DNA from: an uncultured Flaviramulus sp.
GTDB lineage: Bacteria; Bacteroidota; Bacteroidia; Flavobacteriales; Flavobacteriaceae
Length of the DNA: 52,802 nucleotides
NCBI GenBank assembly: GCA_947487155.1
Contig: CANKVS010000028.1
Span: 1-52,802, forward strand
Reading direction: 5' to 3'
Shown here: piece by piece, positions 7,845-18,500 of the stretch
Layout: every line of letters begins with the position of its first letter
Position numbering within the stretch: the stretch's first letter is position 1
Notes under the pieces: generated by a model
The model's database searches: none
Seen by the model: the letters and a program-made list of their open reading frames with translations, nothing else
What the model was told of the DNA's origin: nothing
Translations under genes and position numbers: made by a program

Positions 7845-9194
7845 ATGAAAATAATAATAGCTGGAGCTGGTGAAGTAGGATTTCATTTGGCTAAATTGCT
7901 TTCTTACGAATCTCAAGAAATTACATTAATAGATACTAATAAGGAGAGTTTATCTTATGCCGATAATCATTTAGATATAAAAGTTATTAAAGGAGATGCA
8001 ACGTCTATTGTTATTTTAAAAGAAGCACGAGTAGATAAAAGTGATTTGTTAATTGGTGTAACCGCATCTGAAACCACAAATATTACCGTTTGCGTTTTAG
8101 CTAAGCAATTGGGAGCAAAAAGAACCATTGCCAGAATATCTAATACCGAATTTATAAACCATAAAGATGAAGTTGGATTCACCAAATTTGGAATAGATGA
8201 ATTAATTTCTCCAGAAGCTTTAGCGGCATCAGAAATTCAGTTATCATTAAAACAATCGTCTTTCAACGAAAATTACGAATTTGAAGAAGGCGCACTTACC
8301 ATGGCTGGATTAACGTTGTCTAAAGAAGCATCGTTTGTTGGAAAAACAGTAAAAGAAGCTGCTGAGATATTCCCAGAAATTCATTTTGTACCCATTGCAA
8401 TACAACGTGCAGGAACGCAATACACATTAATTCCTCGTGGCGATACACGTTTTAATGAAGGCGATAATGTGGTGTTTATAACTTCTGAAGGTGGTGGCGA
8501 AGAGCTTTGTAAATTAACAGGAAAAGAAAATAGAGAAATTAAAAACGTAATGATTCTTGGTGGGACTCAAATTGGGTTTAAATCGGCAAGACATTTAAGC
8601 GAAAAAGGATTTAACGTTAAGTTATTAGAGCAAAATAAAGAGCGTGCTTTTGATATTGCCGATGATCTTCCAGAAGTGCTAGTTATTAATAGTGATGGAA
8701 GAAATGTTGATATTTTAGATGAAGAAAATATTAGCGATATGGATGCATTTATAGCAGTTGGTAATAATTCTGAAACCAATATTATGTCTTGTTTGGTTGC
8801 AAAATCTAAAGGCGTAAAAAAATCTATTGCTTTGGTTGAAAATATGGATTATTTTGAATTATCGCACTCTATAGGGATCGATACATTAATAAATAAGAAG
8901 CTTTTAGCGGCTAATAATATTTTCAGGTATATACGTAAAGGCGAGGTTGTTGCTATGACAAAGCTTAGTAATATGAATGCGGAGTTATTAGAGTTTGAAG
9001 TAAAAGCAACTTCGGCAGTTTGTAATAAACGTATCAGGCATATCGATTTTCCTAGGTCTGCAATTATAGGAGGCGTTATTAGAGATGGTATTGGGTTAAT
9101 TGCATTAGGAAGTTTTAGAATTCAAGAAGGCGATCGCGTTGTAGTTTGTAGCTTACTACGTTCAATAAAAAGAGTAGAAAAACTATTCCTTTAA
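7845..9194 (+). CDS. trkA: Trk system potassium uptake protein TrkA
   Basis: A cytosolic, nucleotide-binding regulatory subunit that gates the TrkH potassium channel. The 449 residues contain two RCK modules in tandem. The first begins with IIIAGAGEVGFHLAKLL, a Rossmann glycine motif, with the acidic LIDTNKE strand after it. The second begins near residue 230 with NVMILGGTQIGFKSARHL. Each Rossmann domain is followed by a TrkA-C domain (for example the VPIAIQRAGTQYTLIPRGDT segment). The length equals that of the classical duplicated TrkA. The gene is separated from trkH by nine bases, so the two form an operon. Confidence 0.96.
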   Translation: MKIIIAGAGEVGFHLAKLLSYESQEITLIDTNKESLSYADNHLDIKVIKGDATSIVILKEARVDKSDLLIGVTASETTNITVCVLAKQLGAKRTIARISNTEFINHKDEVGFTKFGIDELISPEALAASEIQLSLKQSSFNENYEFEEGALTMAGLTLSKEASFVGKTVKEAAEIFPEIHFVPIAIQRAGTQYTLIPRGDTRFNEGDNVVFITSEGGGEELCKLTGKENREIKNVMILGGTQIGFKSARHLSEKGFNVKLLEQNKERAFDIADDLPEVLVINSDGRNVDILDEENISDMDAFIAVGNNSETNIMSCLVAKSKGVKKSIALVENMDYFELSHSIGIDTLINKKLLAANNIFRYIRKGEVVAMTKLSNMNAELLEFEVKATSAVCNKRIRHIDFPRSAIIGGVIRDGIGLIALGSFRIQEGDRVVVCSLLRSIKRVEKLFL

Positions 9195-9203
9195 TATCTT
9201 ATA

Positions 9204-10697
9204 ATGAAACTTAATTATAAAATAATTTTCCACTTTTTAGGATTACTCATTTTGTTTAATGGCGGTTTCATGTTATTATCATCTTTAATGAGTTTAGTTT
9301 ATAAAGATGGTGTTACTTTTCAATTGTTTTTAGCAGGTATTGTTACCCTTATTGTTGGCGTTCTAGCCATGGTGTTTACCAGACGTCATAAAAAAGAAAT
9401 GAATAAACGCGAAGGCTATATTGTAGTAGCTTTTGGTTGGTTAATAATGGCTTTGTCTGGTACCTTGCCTTATATGTTTACAGAAAGTATTACATCTTTT
9501 ACAGATGCGTTTTTCGAAACCATTTCTGGATATACCACAACAGGTGCTTCAATTTTAAATGATATTGAAGCAGTGCCAAAAGGGGTGTTGTTTTGGCGTA
9601 GTTTAACACACTGGATTGGTGGTATGGGAATTATTGTATTAGCTATTGCTATACTACCATTATTAGGTATTGGCGGGATGCAATTATTTGCTGCTGAAGC
9701 TCCTGGACCAAGTGCTGATAAATTACACCCTAGAATTACCGATACTGCTAAGCGATTATGGTTAATTTATTTTGGCTACACAGCAGCCGAAACGTTGTTG
9801 CTTAGTGTTGCAGGAATGTCTTTTTTTGATGCTATAAACCATGCGTTGTGTACGCTTTCTACTGGAGGTTTTTCAACCAAAAATGCCAGTGTTGCCCATT
9901 GGAATGGAGAACCCATTATTCAATATATTATTATCTTCTTTATGTTTTTGGCTGGAACAAACTTTGTTTTAAGCTACTTTGCTTTTAAAGGAAAAGTTCA
10001 AAAAATAATTAAAGATGAAGAGTTTAAGTTGTATTTCAAGTTTATTACGATTTTTACTATTATAGCAGCAATTATTATTTACTTTATAACAGATGTTTCG
10101 GCATCATCAGTGTGTCATCCTATGGTTTGGGGAGAAGCAGAAAGTGCTATTAGGCATGCCTTATTTCAAGTTGTAGCTATTATAACAACTACAGGATTTG
10201 TAACTGCCGACTATACCATGTGGACACCGTTTTTAGTTGTTTTCTTTTTTGGTTTAATGTTCTTAGGGGGATCTGCAGGAAGTACATCAGGAGGCGTTAA
10301 AGTAGTTCGACATTTAATATTAATAAAGAACGGGTTTTTAGAATTTAAACGAGCATTACACCCCAATGCTATTTTGCCTGTACGCTATAATAAAAAGGCT
10401 GTTTCTGGAGGTATTGTTTTTAATGTACTTGGTTTTTTTATTCTATATATGCTGTCTTTTATTATTGGTTCTTTAGTATTTTCTATGTTAGGAATTGATT
10501 TTGAATCTGCTATTGGTTTAGCAGCATCTAGTTTAGGAAATGTTGGACCTGCATTAGGCGATTTTGGGCCTGTGAACAATTATGCAAACTTACCAAGTTT
10601 TGGTAAATGGTGGTGTAGTTTTTTAATGCTTATTGGCCGTTTAGAATTATTTACAGTATTGGTTTTATTTACGCCTTTCTTCTGGCGAAATAGATAA
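9204..10697 (+). CDS. trkH: Trk/Ktr potassium channel subunit TrkH
   Basis: An integral inner-membrane potassium translocation subunit with 497 residues. Hydrophobic segments run through the whole chain, as in the four-fold M1-P-M2 repeats of the family. Four pore-loop (selectivity filter) regions can be picked out: SGYTTTGAS, CTLSTGGFST, ITTTGFVTADYT and GNVGPALGDFGPV, each with the central glycine. Family hallmarks such as WRSLTHWIGGMGIIVLAIAI and LGGSAGSTSGGVKVVR are present. It lies directly downstream of trkA, which supplies its cytosolic gating ring. Confidence 0.96.
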   Translation: MKLNYKIIFHFLGLLILFNGGFMLLSSLMSLVYKDGVTFQLFLAGIVTLIVGVLAMVFTRRHKKEMNKREGYIVVAFGWLIMALSGTLPYMFTESITSFTDAFFETISGYTTTGASILNDIEAVPKGVLFWRSLTHWIGGMGIIVLAIAILPLLGIGGMQLFAAEAPGPSADKLHPRITDTAKRLWLIYFGYTAAETLLLSVAGMSFFDAINHALCTLSTGGFSTKNASVAHWNGEPIIQYIIIFFMFLAGTNFVLSYFAFKGKVQKIIKDEEFKLYFKFITIFTIIAAIIIYFITDVSASSVCHPMVWGEAESAIRHALFQVVAIITTTGFVTADYTMWTPFLVVFFFGLMFLGGSAGSTSGGVKVVRHLILIKNGFLEFKRALHPNAILPVRYNKKAVSGGIVFNVLGFFILYMLSFIIGSLVFSMLGIDFESAIGLAASSLGNVGPALGDFGPVNNYANLPSFGKWWCSFLMLIGRLELFTVLVLFTPFFWRNR

Positions 10698-10919
10698 TAG
10701 TTACAAGCTTTATAATTTACCATTAAAATTTACGTTTAATTCTCTATTGTATTTAATTTGACGCCCCATTTTGATACTTCATATTATTTTGGAACAAACT
10801 CGATGACGTGTTATCTGTATGTTAAAATTCATTTTTTTTATTGAATGAATAGCGAATTGGTATAGATATTGATGTGTATAACCTTACCTAATGAACTTAA
10901 CAAATAAAAAATAAAAACA
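10698..10919. other. Intergenic stretch after trkH
   Basis: No coding sequence, stable hairpin or convincing promoter was found in this AT-rich stretch between trkH and the small membrane protein. Confidence 0.3.
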
Positions 10920-11081
10920 TTGAAAAAGAAAGTAATACTAGTTGCAATTGTAATGGTTATTTTGCTTCTAAATTTAGATTATGTAGTAATTATTGATGAT
11001 TATTTTAAAGCAATAATTCTTTTTGTTATGGCAGGACTTCTTTCTGTCTTTGAATATAAAAGAAATAAAAGTTGTGATTGA
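10920..11081 (+). CDS. Small membrane protein with TTG start
   Basis: A 53-codon frame beginning TTG AAA AAG AAA, preceded by an A-rich leader (caaataaaaaataaaaaca), as favoured by Bacteroidota ribosomes. The product begins with three lysines, has a hydrophobic segment (VILVAIVMVILLLNL), a short acidic turn, a second hydrophobic segment (FKAIILFVMAGLLSVF) and a basic tail (EYKRNKSCD). It would be a two-span inner-membrane miniprotein with both ends in the cytosol. No family is recognised. The absence of an ATG lowers confidence, but the composition and leader are those of a real gene. Confidence 0.45.
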   Translation: MKKKVILVAIVMVILLLNLDYVVIIDDYFKAIILFVMAGLLSVFEYKRNKSCD

Positions 11082-11202
11082 AATAAACCATCAAAAAGTA
11101 TAAAATAGTTTAACTAAATAAGCCCTATTTTTTTAGCACCTTTTATCTTATTAATAAAGGAATTAATCAAATTTAACTTGAAATGAAATTTGTTCAACTG
11201 TC

Positions 11203-14200
11203 TTATTGCTTTTCAAATTTCACATATTCAGTTGGTGTCATGTTAAATTGTTTTTGAAAACTCCTTCCAAAGCTTGTCGCTGAATTAAATCCAACCATCT
11301 CAGCAACTTCATAAATTTTATAATTGTCAGTTTTTAATAAGACTGCTGCTTTCTTTAATCTACTTATATTAATTAGTTCATTAGGACTTAAGTTAGAAAT
11401 ATCTTTTATTTTTCTATATAAAGATGATCGACTCATATTCATTATTTCTGCAAGAGTATCAACATTTAGATTTGCATTAGAAATATTATTGATAATAATT
11501 TCATCAAGTTTTTTAATAAATTTTTCATCAATTTCAGTATGGGCAATACTTCTTATGTGAGCTAAAGGAGTTGTTGAGAAATGGTTAATAATATGTTTTC
11601 TATTTTTTACCAAGTTTTCAATTTGGTGTTTTAGATAATCTATAGAAAAGGGTTTTTCAACATAGGCATCTGCTCCAGATTCTAATCCTTTAATCTTTGC
11701 CTCGATAGCACTTTTTGAAGTTAAAAGAATTATAGGTATATGACTTGATTCTACATCAGTTTTCACTTTAACACATAACTCAAAACCATTCATTCCTGGC
11801 ATCATAACATCGCTAATAATAAGTTGTATAGTCTCCGACTGAATTGTCTTCAAAGCATCTTCAGCGTTAGTAGCTTTTATTACCAAATAATTTTCCATTA
11901 AATCTTTAGCTACAAAGTCTAATAAGTCTTCATTGTCTTCAACCAGTAAAATGGCTGATTTATGACCATTTTGAGTTGCTGTTAAGTGTTCTTCAGTAAT
12001 TATGCGTTTACTCTTTCTTACTAGATTTTCTTTAGATAATGATAAATTATAAAACTCTTTTTCTTGATGAATTGGTAGTTTTAAAATAAAACAGTTCATA
12101 GTAGCATCACTGGTATCTAGTTTTAAAGTTCCTTTATGAAGTTTTGTAAGTGAAATTGCTAAAGAAAGCCCTATGCCAGACCCTGAGATTCCATTATTTG
12201 GAGAAATACGATAAAATGGTTCAAATACTTTTTCTTTAAGATATGCAGGGATAAGCACACCATCATTTTTTATTTGTACCTCAAAAAAGCCCTTGTCTTC
12301 TTTTAAAGAGAGTTCTACGCTTTTATCGGAATATTTTAAAGCATTATTAAAAAGATTACTGAGTATTTTTTTAACAGCTTCAGCATCTACAAAAGCAAAA
12401 GTATCGGTTGGAGAAAGATTAAGTTTGAAGTCTTTTTTTTCATCGGAAAAAGCAGGTTTAAACCGCGAATAGATATTTCGTATTAGATCAGAAATATTAG
12501 TTTTGACAAAGATTAAATTTACTCTTTCCATTTCGGTTTTTCTAAAATCCAGTAATTGCTTAACTAAATCCAGTAAACGAGACGTGTTTTTACTCATTAT
12601 TTGTAAATGTTCTTTTAATTTGGAATCGTTGTAATTAGCTTTAAGTAATTTGTCTAACGGACTTTTAATAAGAGTGAGTGGGGTTTTTATCTCATGAGAA
12701 ATGTTAGTAAAAAATTCTATTTTGGCCTCATAAATTTCTTTTTCTTTTTTATTATTGAGCTCCTTGATTTTTAAAGAGTTCTTATTTTCTATCTGTAAAT
12801 AATAATACCTTAATGTTAAGAATAATAAAGAACAAAATATTATAAAATATAAAAAGTATGCCATGTTACTAGCCCAAAAAATGGGCTTAACTTCTATTTT
12901 AAGTAGTGATTTTTCATTACTCCATACATTATCTCCAATAGACGATTTTAATAAAAAATTATATTGTCCTGCTGGTATTTGAGCTAAAGACACACTGTTA
13001 GAGGTACCTAAATCTATCCATTTGTCATTAAGGCCTTTTATTTTGTATGCATATTTATACAAGCCATAATTATGAAAATCTAGTGAAGAAAAATCGAGTT
13101 TTATCGATGATTGGTTATGTTTAAGGTTTATACTATTAGTAAATGTTATGGATTTTTTAAGAGGAGAATTTTGTATTCCAATAGGTACTTCTTTATTATT
13201 TATTAATAATCCTGTTAAAATTATTTTATCATCTTTTTTGCTTTCTAAAAGATTATTGGGGTTAAAAGAGATCATACCCTTACTACTACCAAAATATAAG
13301 ATACCATTGGTATCTATAAATCCAGATTTGTAGTTAAATTGATTGCTTAAAATGCCATTTTCATTCAGGAATACCCTAATGTTTTCTGTGTTGGTGTTGT
13401 AATGCACTAAACCATTCCCAGTACTGATCCAAAATGAGTTTTTTTTATCTTCTACCATAGAATAGAAAATATTACTAGGAAAACTTTGATCTTTAAAAAA
13501 ATGTTTAAAAGACTTATTACCATCTTCTTTAACATTCAATCCATATTCGGTAGCTACCCATATGTTTTTTAGGCTATCTTCAAAAATATAATTTATGGCA
13601 TTACAGCTTAAATTATTATGACTATTTTGCTCATAAAAAGTCATAATATTTGTGTTTGGGTCATAGCAATATAATCCTTCACCATAAGTTCCGGCCCAAA
13701 TTTTTCCTTTAGAATCTTCTAGAAAGCAGGTATATCCATTATTAAAAGGAAATTTTTCTGATAAATAAAATTTGTCCTCAAACGGATTATATTTATATAT
13801 GCCTGCTGGCGTAGTTATATAAATAACATTTTTTGAAGTTTTATAGATGCCGTGTATAAAGTTAGTATTAAGACCGCTTTTTTCACCAATTTCAAAATGT
13901 TTAATTATGCTACCGTCTTTTCTATTAAGTACGTATAGCCCATTTTCAAAAGTGCCTATCCAAATGCGGTTTTCATCCGGGAGAATTCCATGAATATTGT
14001 CATGCTGTAAATTATTAGAATTTCTTTTTAACGGTATTTTTTTAAATTGCTCAGTTTTCGGATTAAAGGTGTTCAATCCGGCATCTTCAGTTCCTATCCA
14101 AACAAGACCAGATTCATCTTGAATTATTTCTCTTATTGAGTTCCCGCTAATAGAATTCTTATTTGAAATATAATAGTATTTATTAAAAGGGGTTAATGAT

Positions 14201-15162
14201 TTTGGCATGTAGTTAATACCTCCAAAATATGTGCTAATCCACACCCCTCCATGATTATCTGTGCTTAAGTTATAAATAGCATTGTCTGAAATAGCATAGG
14301 GATTACTGTGGTTGTCCTTTTTTAAATTTATAACTTTTTTGGTTTTTAAATTATATATATAGACTCCAGATTCAGTAGCTACCCAGATTTCATCATTTAT
14401 AACCAAGATGTCTCTAATATATAATTCATTTTCAGAGAGGTTAAGCTTTTTAATGGTTTGATTATCTATATTGTAGATAAAAAAACCGTCGTTGGTAGTT
14501 CCTATACCAAGCCTATTATCACTTAAAGCATAAATCTTGGTAATATTAAATAGTTTATACTGTTTTAGCAGAGGTTTTAAATCGTATTTTTTAACGTTAC
14601 CGTCAGTATAATTATATATATCATGAGAGTTAGTTGAAAACCAAATTTGCTTATTAGGAGTGATCGTTAAAAATTCAACAAATTTGGAAGTGTCTGAAAA
14701 TATTTGAATAATTTCTTTGGTGAGGTCATTATATTTATAAACGGCACCACCTGAGACAAACCAAACAAAATGTTCTGTTGTAATAATATTGGGTATATAT
14801 TTATCTTTAGTGAATCCTACAAGGGAGAATTTTTCAGTATGAAAATTAAACTTAAATAGCCCTTTAAAAGTGCCTATCCATAATTCATTTTTAAACGATG
14901 CCAAACTCCTAATATTATTGCTGCCATATAAATTTGTTTCATAAGCATTGTTTTGATATAATTTAAATGTATGCCCGTCAAACCTTACTATTCCATTTTT
15001 TGTACCAAGCCACATAAACCCCAAATTGTCTTGTACAGAGCAATGAACAGAATTGTGAGGTAGCCCATTGGTAATATCGTAATGCTTAAAATAATATTTT
15101 TGAGCATAACAAGTGCCTATAATAAAAAAGCAAAAAATTGATAAAAAAGTTTTTCTCAACAT
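11203..15162 (-). CDS. Hybrid two-component system regulator (HTCS) of the PUL
   Basis: A one-protein sensor kinase, response regulator and transcription factor of 1,319 residues. In order: a signal peptide (residues 1-20); two periplasmic seven-bladed propellers of Reg_prop repeats with recurring W(I/V)GT motifs, to about residue 670; a Y_Y_Y domain (about 680-760); one transmembrane helix (about 762-786); a HisKA domain with phosphoacceptor His823 in SHEIKTP; a HATPase with an NNALKYS N-box and a GSGIGLSLA G-box; a receiver domain with phosphoacceptor Asp1118 in SDVMMPGMNG; and a C-terminal AraC-type helix-turn-helix (about 1235-1315). Such proteins bind an oligosaccharide in the periplasm and activate adjacent susCD. 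It is divergent from susC, which supports local regulation. All key phosphotransfer residues are intact. Confidence 0.96.
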   Translation of the reverse strand: MLRKTFLSIFCFFIIGTCYAQKYYFKHYDITNGLPHNSVHCSVQDNLGFMWLGTKNGIVRFDGHTFKLYQNNAYETNLYGSNNIRSLASFKNELWIGTFKGLFKFNFHTEKFSLVGFTKDKYIPNIITTEHFVWFVSGGAVYKYNDLTKEIIQIFSDTSKFVEFLTITPNKQIWFSTNSHDIYNYTDGNVKKYDLKPLLKQYKLFNITKIYALSDNRLGIGTTNDGFFIYNIDNQTIKKLNLSENELYIRDILVINDEIWVATESGVYIYNLKTKKVINLKKDNHSNPYAISDNAIYNLSTDNHGGVWISTYFGGINYMPKSLTPFNKYYYISNKNSISGNSIREIIQDESGLVWIGTEDAGLNTFNPKTEQFKKIPLKRNSNNLQHDNIHGILPDENRIWIGTFENGLYVLNRKDGSIIKHFEIGEKSGLNTNFIHGIYKTSKNVIYITTPAGIYKYNPFEDKFYLSEKFPFNNGYTCFLEDSKGKIWAGTYGEGLYCYDPNTNIMTFYEQNSHNNLSCNAINYIFEDSLKNIWVATEYGLNVKEDGNKSFKHFFKDQSFPSNIFYSMVEDKKNSFWISTGNGLVHYNTNTENIRVFLNENGILSNQFNYKSGFIDTNGILYFGSSKGMISFNPNNLLESKKDDKIILTGLLINNKEVPIGIQNSPLKKSITFTNSINLKHNQSSIKLDFSSLDFHNYGLYKYAYKIKGLNDKWIDLGTSNSVSLAQIPAGQYNFLLKSSIGDNVWSNEKSLLKIEVKPIFWASNMAYFLYFIIFCSLLFLTLRYYYLQIENKNSLKIKELNNKKEKEIYEAKIEFFTNISHEIKTPLTLIKSPLDKLLKANYNDSKLKEHLQIMSKNTSRLLDLVKQLLDFRKTEMERVNLIFVKTNISDLIRNIYSRFKPAFSDEKKDFKLNLSPTDTFAFVDAEAVKKILSNLFNNALKYSDKSVELSLKEDKGFFEVQIKNDGVLIPAYLKEKVFEPFYRISPNNGISGSGIGLSLAISLTKLHKGTLKLDTSDATMNCFILKLPIHQEKEFYNLSLSKENLVRKSKRIITEEHLTATQNGHKSAILLVEDNEDLLDFVAKDLMENYLVIKATNAEDALKTIQSETIQLIISDVMMPGMNGFELCVKVKTDVESSHIPIILLTSKSAIEAKIKGLESGADAYVEKPFSIDYLKHQIENLVKNRKHIINHFSTTPLAHIRSIAHTEIDEKFIKKLDEIIINNISNANLNVDTLAEIMNMSRSSLYRKIKDISNLSPNELINISRLKKAAVLLKTDNYKIYEVAEMVGFNSATSFGRSFQKQFNMTPTEYVKFEKQ

Positions 15163-15204
15163 TCCATGAATTTTATGAGTAAAAGTAAAAACTAATATTC
15201 TACA

Positions 15205-15298
15205 AAATGTGTCAAATGCATACTTTTTTGTTCAAAAATTGTATTTAAAGTTGAATGCATGGTGTTTTGACCTATTAGTTTGAAATAATGATATAAAA
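15205..15298 (+). promoter_or_regulatory. Candidate HTCS operator/promoter upstream of susC (copy 1)
   Basis: A 94-bp segment that recurs without gaps at 52092-52185 (82 of 94 positions identical by my count). It contains two similar half-sites, TGTCAAA at 15210 and GTTCAAA at 15230, 20 bases apart, as expected for an AraC-type dimer bound on one face of the helix. There is also an inverted relative (TTTTGACC) near 15276. The right-hand 35 bases are almost identical between the copies. Its position between the HTCS gene and susC suggests it is what the HTCS binds. Confidence 0.55.
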
Positions 15299-15364
15299 TG
15301 AAATGTTTTAATGTTAATAATTATGTTTTTTTGAATAAAAATGAATTACCTTAGATTCAAGGGA

Positions 15365-15380
15365 AATAGGAATTCCTATT
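15365..15380. repeat. 16-bp perfect palindrome in the susC leader
   Basis: AATAGGAATTCCTATT is a perfect palindrome, about 155 bases before the susC start and immediately before a second hairpin. It may be a protein-binding site or part of a structured 5' leader. Confidence 0.5.
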
Positions 15381-15381
15381 T

Positions 15382-15405
15382 TATTTCGACGCAAGCGTCG
15401 AAATA
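15382..15405 (+). promoter_or_regulatory. GC-rich stem-loop in the susC leader
   Basis: An 11-base inverted repeat (15382-15392 with 15395-15405) with only two bases between the arms; in RNA this would be a ~10-bp stem with a CAAG tetraloop. It is the most stable structure in an otherwise very AT-rich leader. No T-run follows, so it is not a simple terminator; mRNA stability or attenuation is possible. Confidence 0.45.
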
Positions 15406-15461
15406 TTAAACCCGAAAATGATTAAAAACTATTAATTAACTAACTTTAAAACTGAAATTTT

Positions 15462-15515
15462 ATGAAGAAAAACTACAAAGAGAAGAACAAAAAAATTAAA
15501 TCTAAAACTAATTAA
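15462..15515 (+). other. 17-codon leader reading frame before susC
   Basis: ATG AAG AAA AAC TAC opens a 17-codon frame rich in lysine and asparagine that ends 20 bases before the susC start. It could be an upstream leader peptide or a relic of an older susC start. The composition alone cannot show it is translated. Confidence 0.25.
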
Positions 15516-15535
15516 GAATTATTAAACAAACTTTT

Positions 15536-18500
15536 ATGAGAAAAATAAAAAGAACAATAGAGGTTAGCTTTTTATCTTTAAAAAAGATTAAGCTTATATG
15601 TATCTTAATATTATTTGTTTCTTTTACTTATGCGTCTAATAAAAATGAATTTGTATCTATAGATACTTATGTCATCCAAGGACAAACAGTAAAAGGAACT
15701 GTGAAAGATGTTAATGGACAGCCCTTAATAGGAGCAAACATTATTGAAAAAGGAACATCAAATGGAACACAAACAGATTTTGATGGTAATTTTAATATTA
15801 CAGTTTCTGATGCTAATGCAATTTTAGTCGTTTCTTATTTAGGGTACTTAAATTTAGAGATGCCGCTAAACGGTCAAGTTAATGTTGATTTAGTTTTACA
15901 AGAAGATGCGTCTCAATTAGATGAAGTGGTTATAGTAGGCTACGGAACACAAAGAAAAGAAGAAGTTACAAGTGCTATTACTAGAGTAACTGTCGAAGAT
16001 TTTAATGGAGGTAATGTAAACGATGCTAACCAATTATTGCAAGGTAAAGTAGCTGGACTTAATATTACTAGAGTAGGAGGAGATCCTAGTCAACCTTTTG
16101 CTATTCGTCTAAGAGGTTTAAGTACTTTTGGAGCAAATGCACAACCATTGGTTATTATTGATGGTGTGATTGGAGGTTCTATTGATGCTGTTGACCCTAG
16201 CGATATTGCTTCTATTAATGTTTTAAAAGACGCTTCTGCTGGTGCAATTTATGGCACAAGAGGAAGTAGTGGTGTAATTATTATAACGACTAAGTCTGGA
16301 AAAGGAAAATCTAAACCAGAATTAGAATATAGAGGTTACGTTGCTTTAGAAAGTCTTGGAAATGTTATAAATATAGCGAATAGAGAAGAGTTTTTAGCTG
16401 TAGGAGGTCTAGATTTAGGCTCTGACACTGATTGGTTAGAGGAAGTAACCAGAACTGGAGTTACCAACGTTCATAACCTTTCATATTCAGGTTCTTCCGA
16501 TAATGGACTTAATTATAGAGCCTCTATAAACTACAGAGATGTAAATGCTATTGTTCCAGGAACTGGCTTTCAACAACTTAATGCACGTTTAAATTTCACT
16601 CAAAGATTTTTTGATGATAAATTAAAGGTAACAGGTATTATTTCTAATACAGATCGTAAATCTAATATAGGTTTTGCGCAAACGTTGCGTTATGCATTAA
16701 CGTTTAACCCAACAGCACCTATTTTTAATGATGATGGTACTTATTTTCAACCAGCAGTACAGGATGTCTATAATCCAGTTGCCATTAATGACTTGGCTCT
16801 AAGAGACGAAGATAGGTCAGTGCTTTTGAGTAATTTTAAAGCCGATTTAGAGGTTGTAGATAATTTAACAGTTAGTGCTAATTACTCCAGTCAGGTTACA
16901 AATATTTTAGAAGGGGAGTTTTGGCCAAGTAATTTAAGATGGAATGGAGTGACAAATAATGGCGCTGCAACGCGTAGATCATGGAGAAATACTTCAAACC
17001 TGTTTGAGTTAACAGCAAATTACCGAGGTGAAGTGAATGACTTCAATTATGAAGTTTTAGGAGGATATTCATATCAAGAGCTTGACTTTCAAACTGTACA
17101 GGCAGCTAATAGTGATTTTATTACAGATGAGGTTGGTTATAATAACTTAGGTTTAGGGCTTGGTATTACTGATTTGAGAGATGCTTTTGTTTTCTCTAAT
17201 CGTCAAGAAGCTAAATTGTCATCTGTTTTTGGTCGATTTAACTTAAATTATAAAAACACAGCTTTTTTATCGGCTTCGGTTAGAAGTGAGGAATCTTCAA
17301 GATTTGGTGCCAATAATCGTAGAGGTACGTTTTGGGCTGTGAGTGGAGGAATTAATTTAAATCAAATAATTGATGTTCCAGCTATTGATCAATTGAAATT
17401 AAGAGCAGGTTATGGGGTTACAGGAAATGAACCTTCACAGCGATTAGCGTTTTTACAAACATTAAACAGTGTGGGCTCTGGGTTTATTAATTCAGAATTT
17501 GTTACTGCTATTGGACCTACATCAAACCCTAATCCAGATTTAAAATGGGAAGAAAAAGGCGAGTTTAACATCGGTTTAGATTTTTCTTTATTGAATTCTA
17601 GATTATCTGGTTCTTTTGATTACTTTAATCGTACTACCAGTGATTTATTAAACATTGTTGCAGTGTCTTCGCCTCCAAATATTTTTGAAGAAACTCTTCT
17701 TAATGTTGGTGAGTTAGAAACTAACGGTTTTGAAGCACAAATAAATTATGCTGTAATTCAAGGTGATGACTTTAGTTGGGATTTTGGAGGTAACATTGGA
17801 ACCTTTAAAACAACATTAGTTGAATGGAATGGTCAAGAAGATGGATTTACTGAATTTAGAGGAAATTTTGGAGCACCTGGATTAAACGGTACAGAACCAA
17901 TTATTGTTGAAGAAGGCGCTGAATTAGGACAAATAAGAGCAGGGATATTTGCTGGGTATAATGATTCAGGGCAAACCTTAATTATAAACCAAGAAACAGG
18001 AGAAGCAACTACCGATAGAGAATTAGATCGTGACGGTGTTGTTGTTGGAAATGGATTGCCAGACTTTACTTTTGGAATTAATAACAGTTTTAAATACAAA
18101 AATTGGGATTTAAACTTTTTCTTAAGAGGTGCGGTTGGACACTCATTAGTAAATATCCAAAGAGCTTATTGGGAGCACCCTACATTAAGCGGTAGACAAA
18201 ACTTTGTAAGAACCAAGTTTTTTAACCCTGACGATGCAGAACAAGATGCCTATCATTCTGGACATGTTGAGAAAGCAGATTTTTTAAGATTGGATAATGC
18301 TACATTAGGATATAATGTAAATTTACCTGAAAATAGTCTTATTCAAGACTTGAGAGTGTATATATCAGCAAACAATTTATTTACTATTACTGGATACTCA
18401 GGATCAGACCCTGAAGTAAGATACTCAGATCCAGGACCTATTGCTGATAATGATACTAGAAGAACTTTTGGAGGGGATATATTAGTTCCTGGTATAGAGA

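Noticed and set aside
11082..11202. Possible hairpin CCTTTAT/ATAAAAGG as terminator for the HTCS gene
   Set aside because: The stem is short, AT-rich and imperfect, and no T-run follows on the minus strand.
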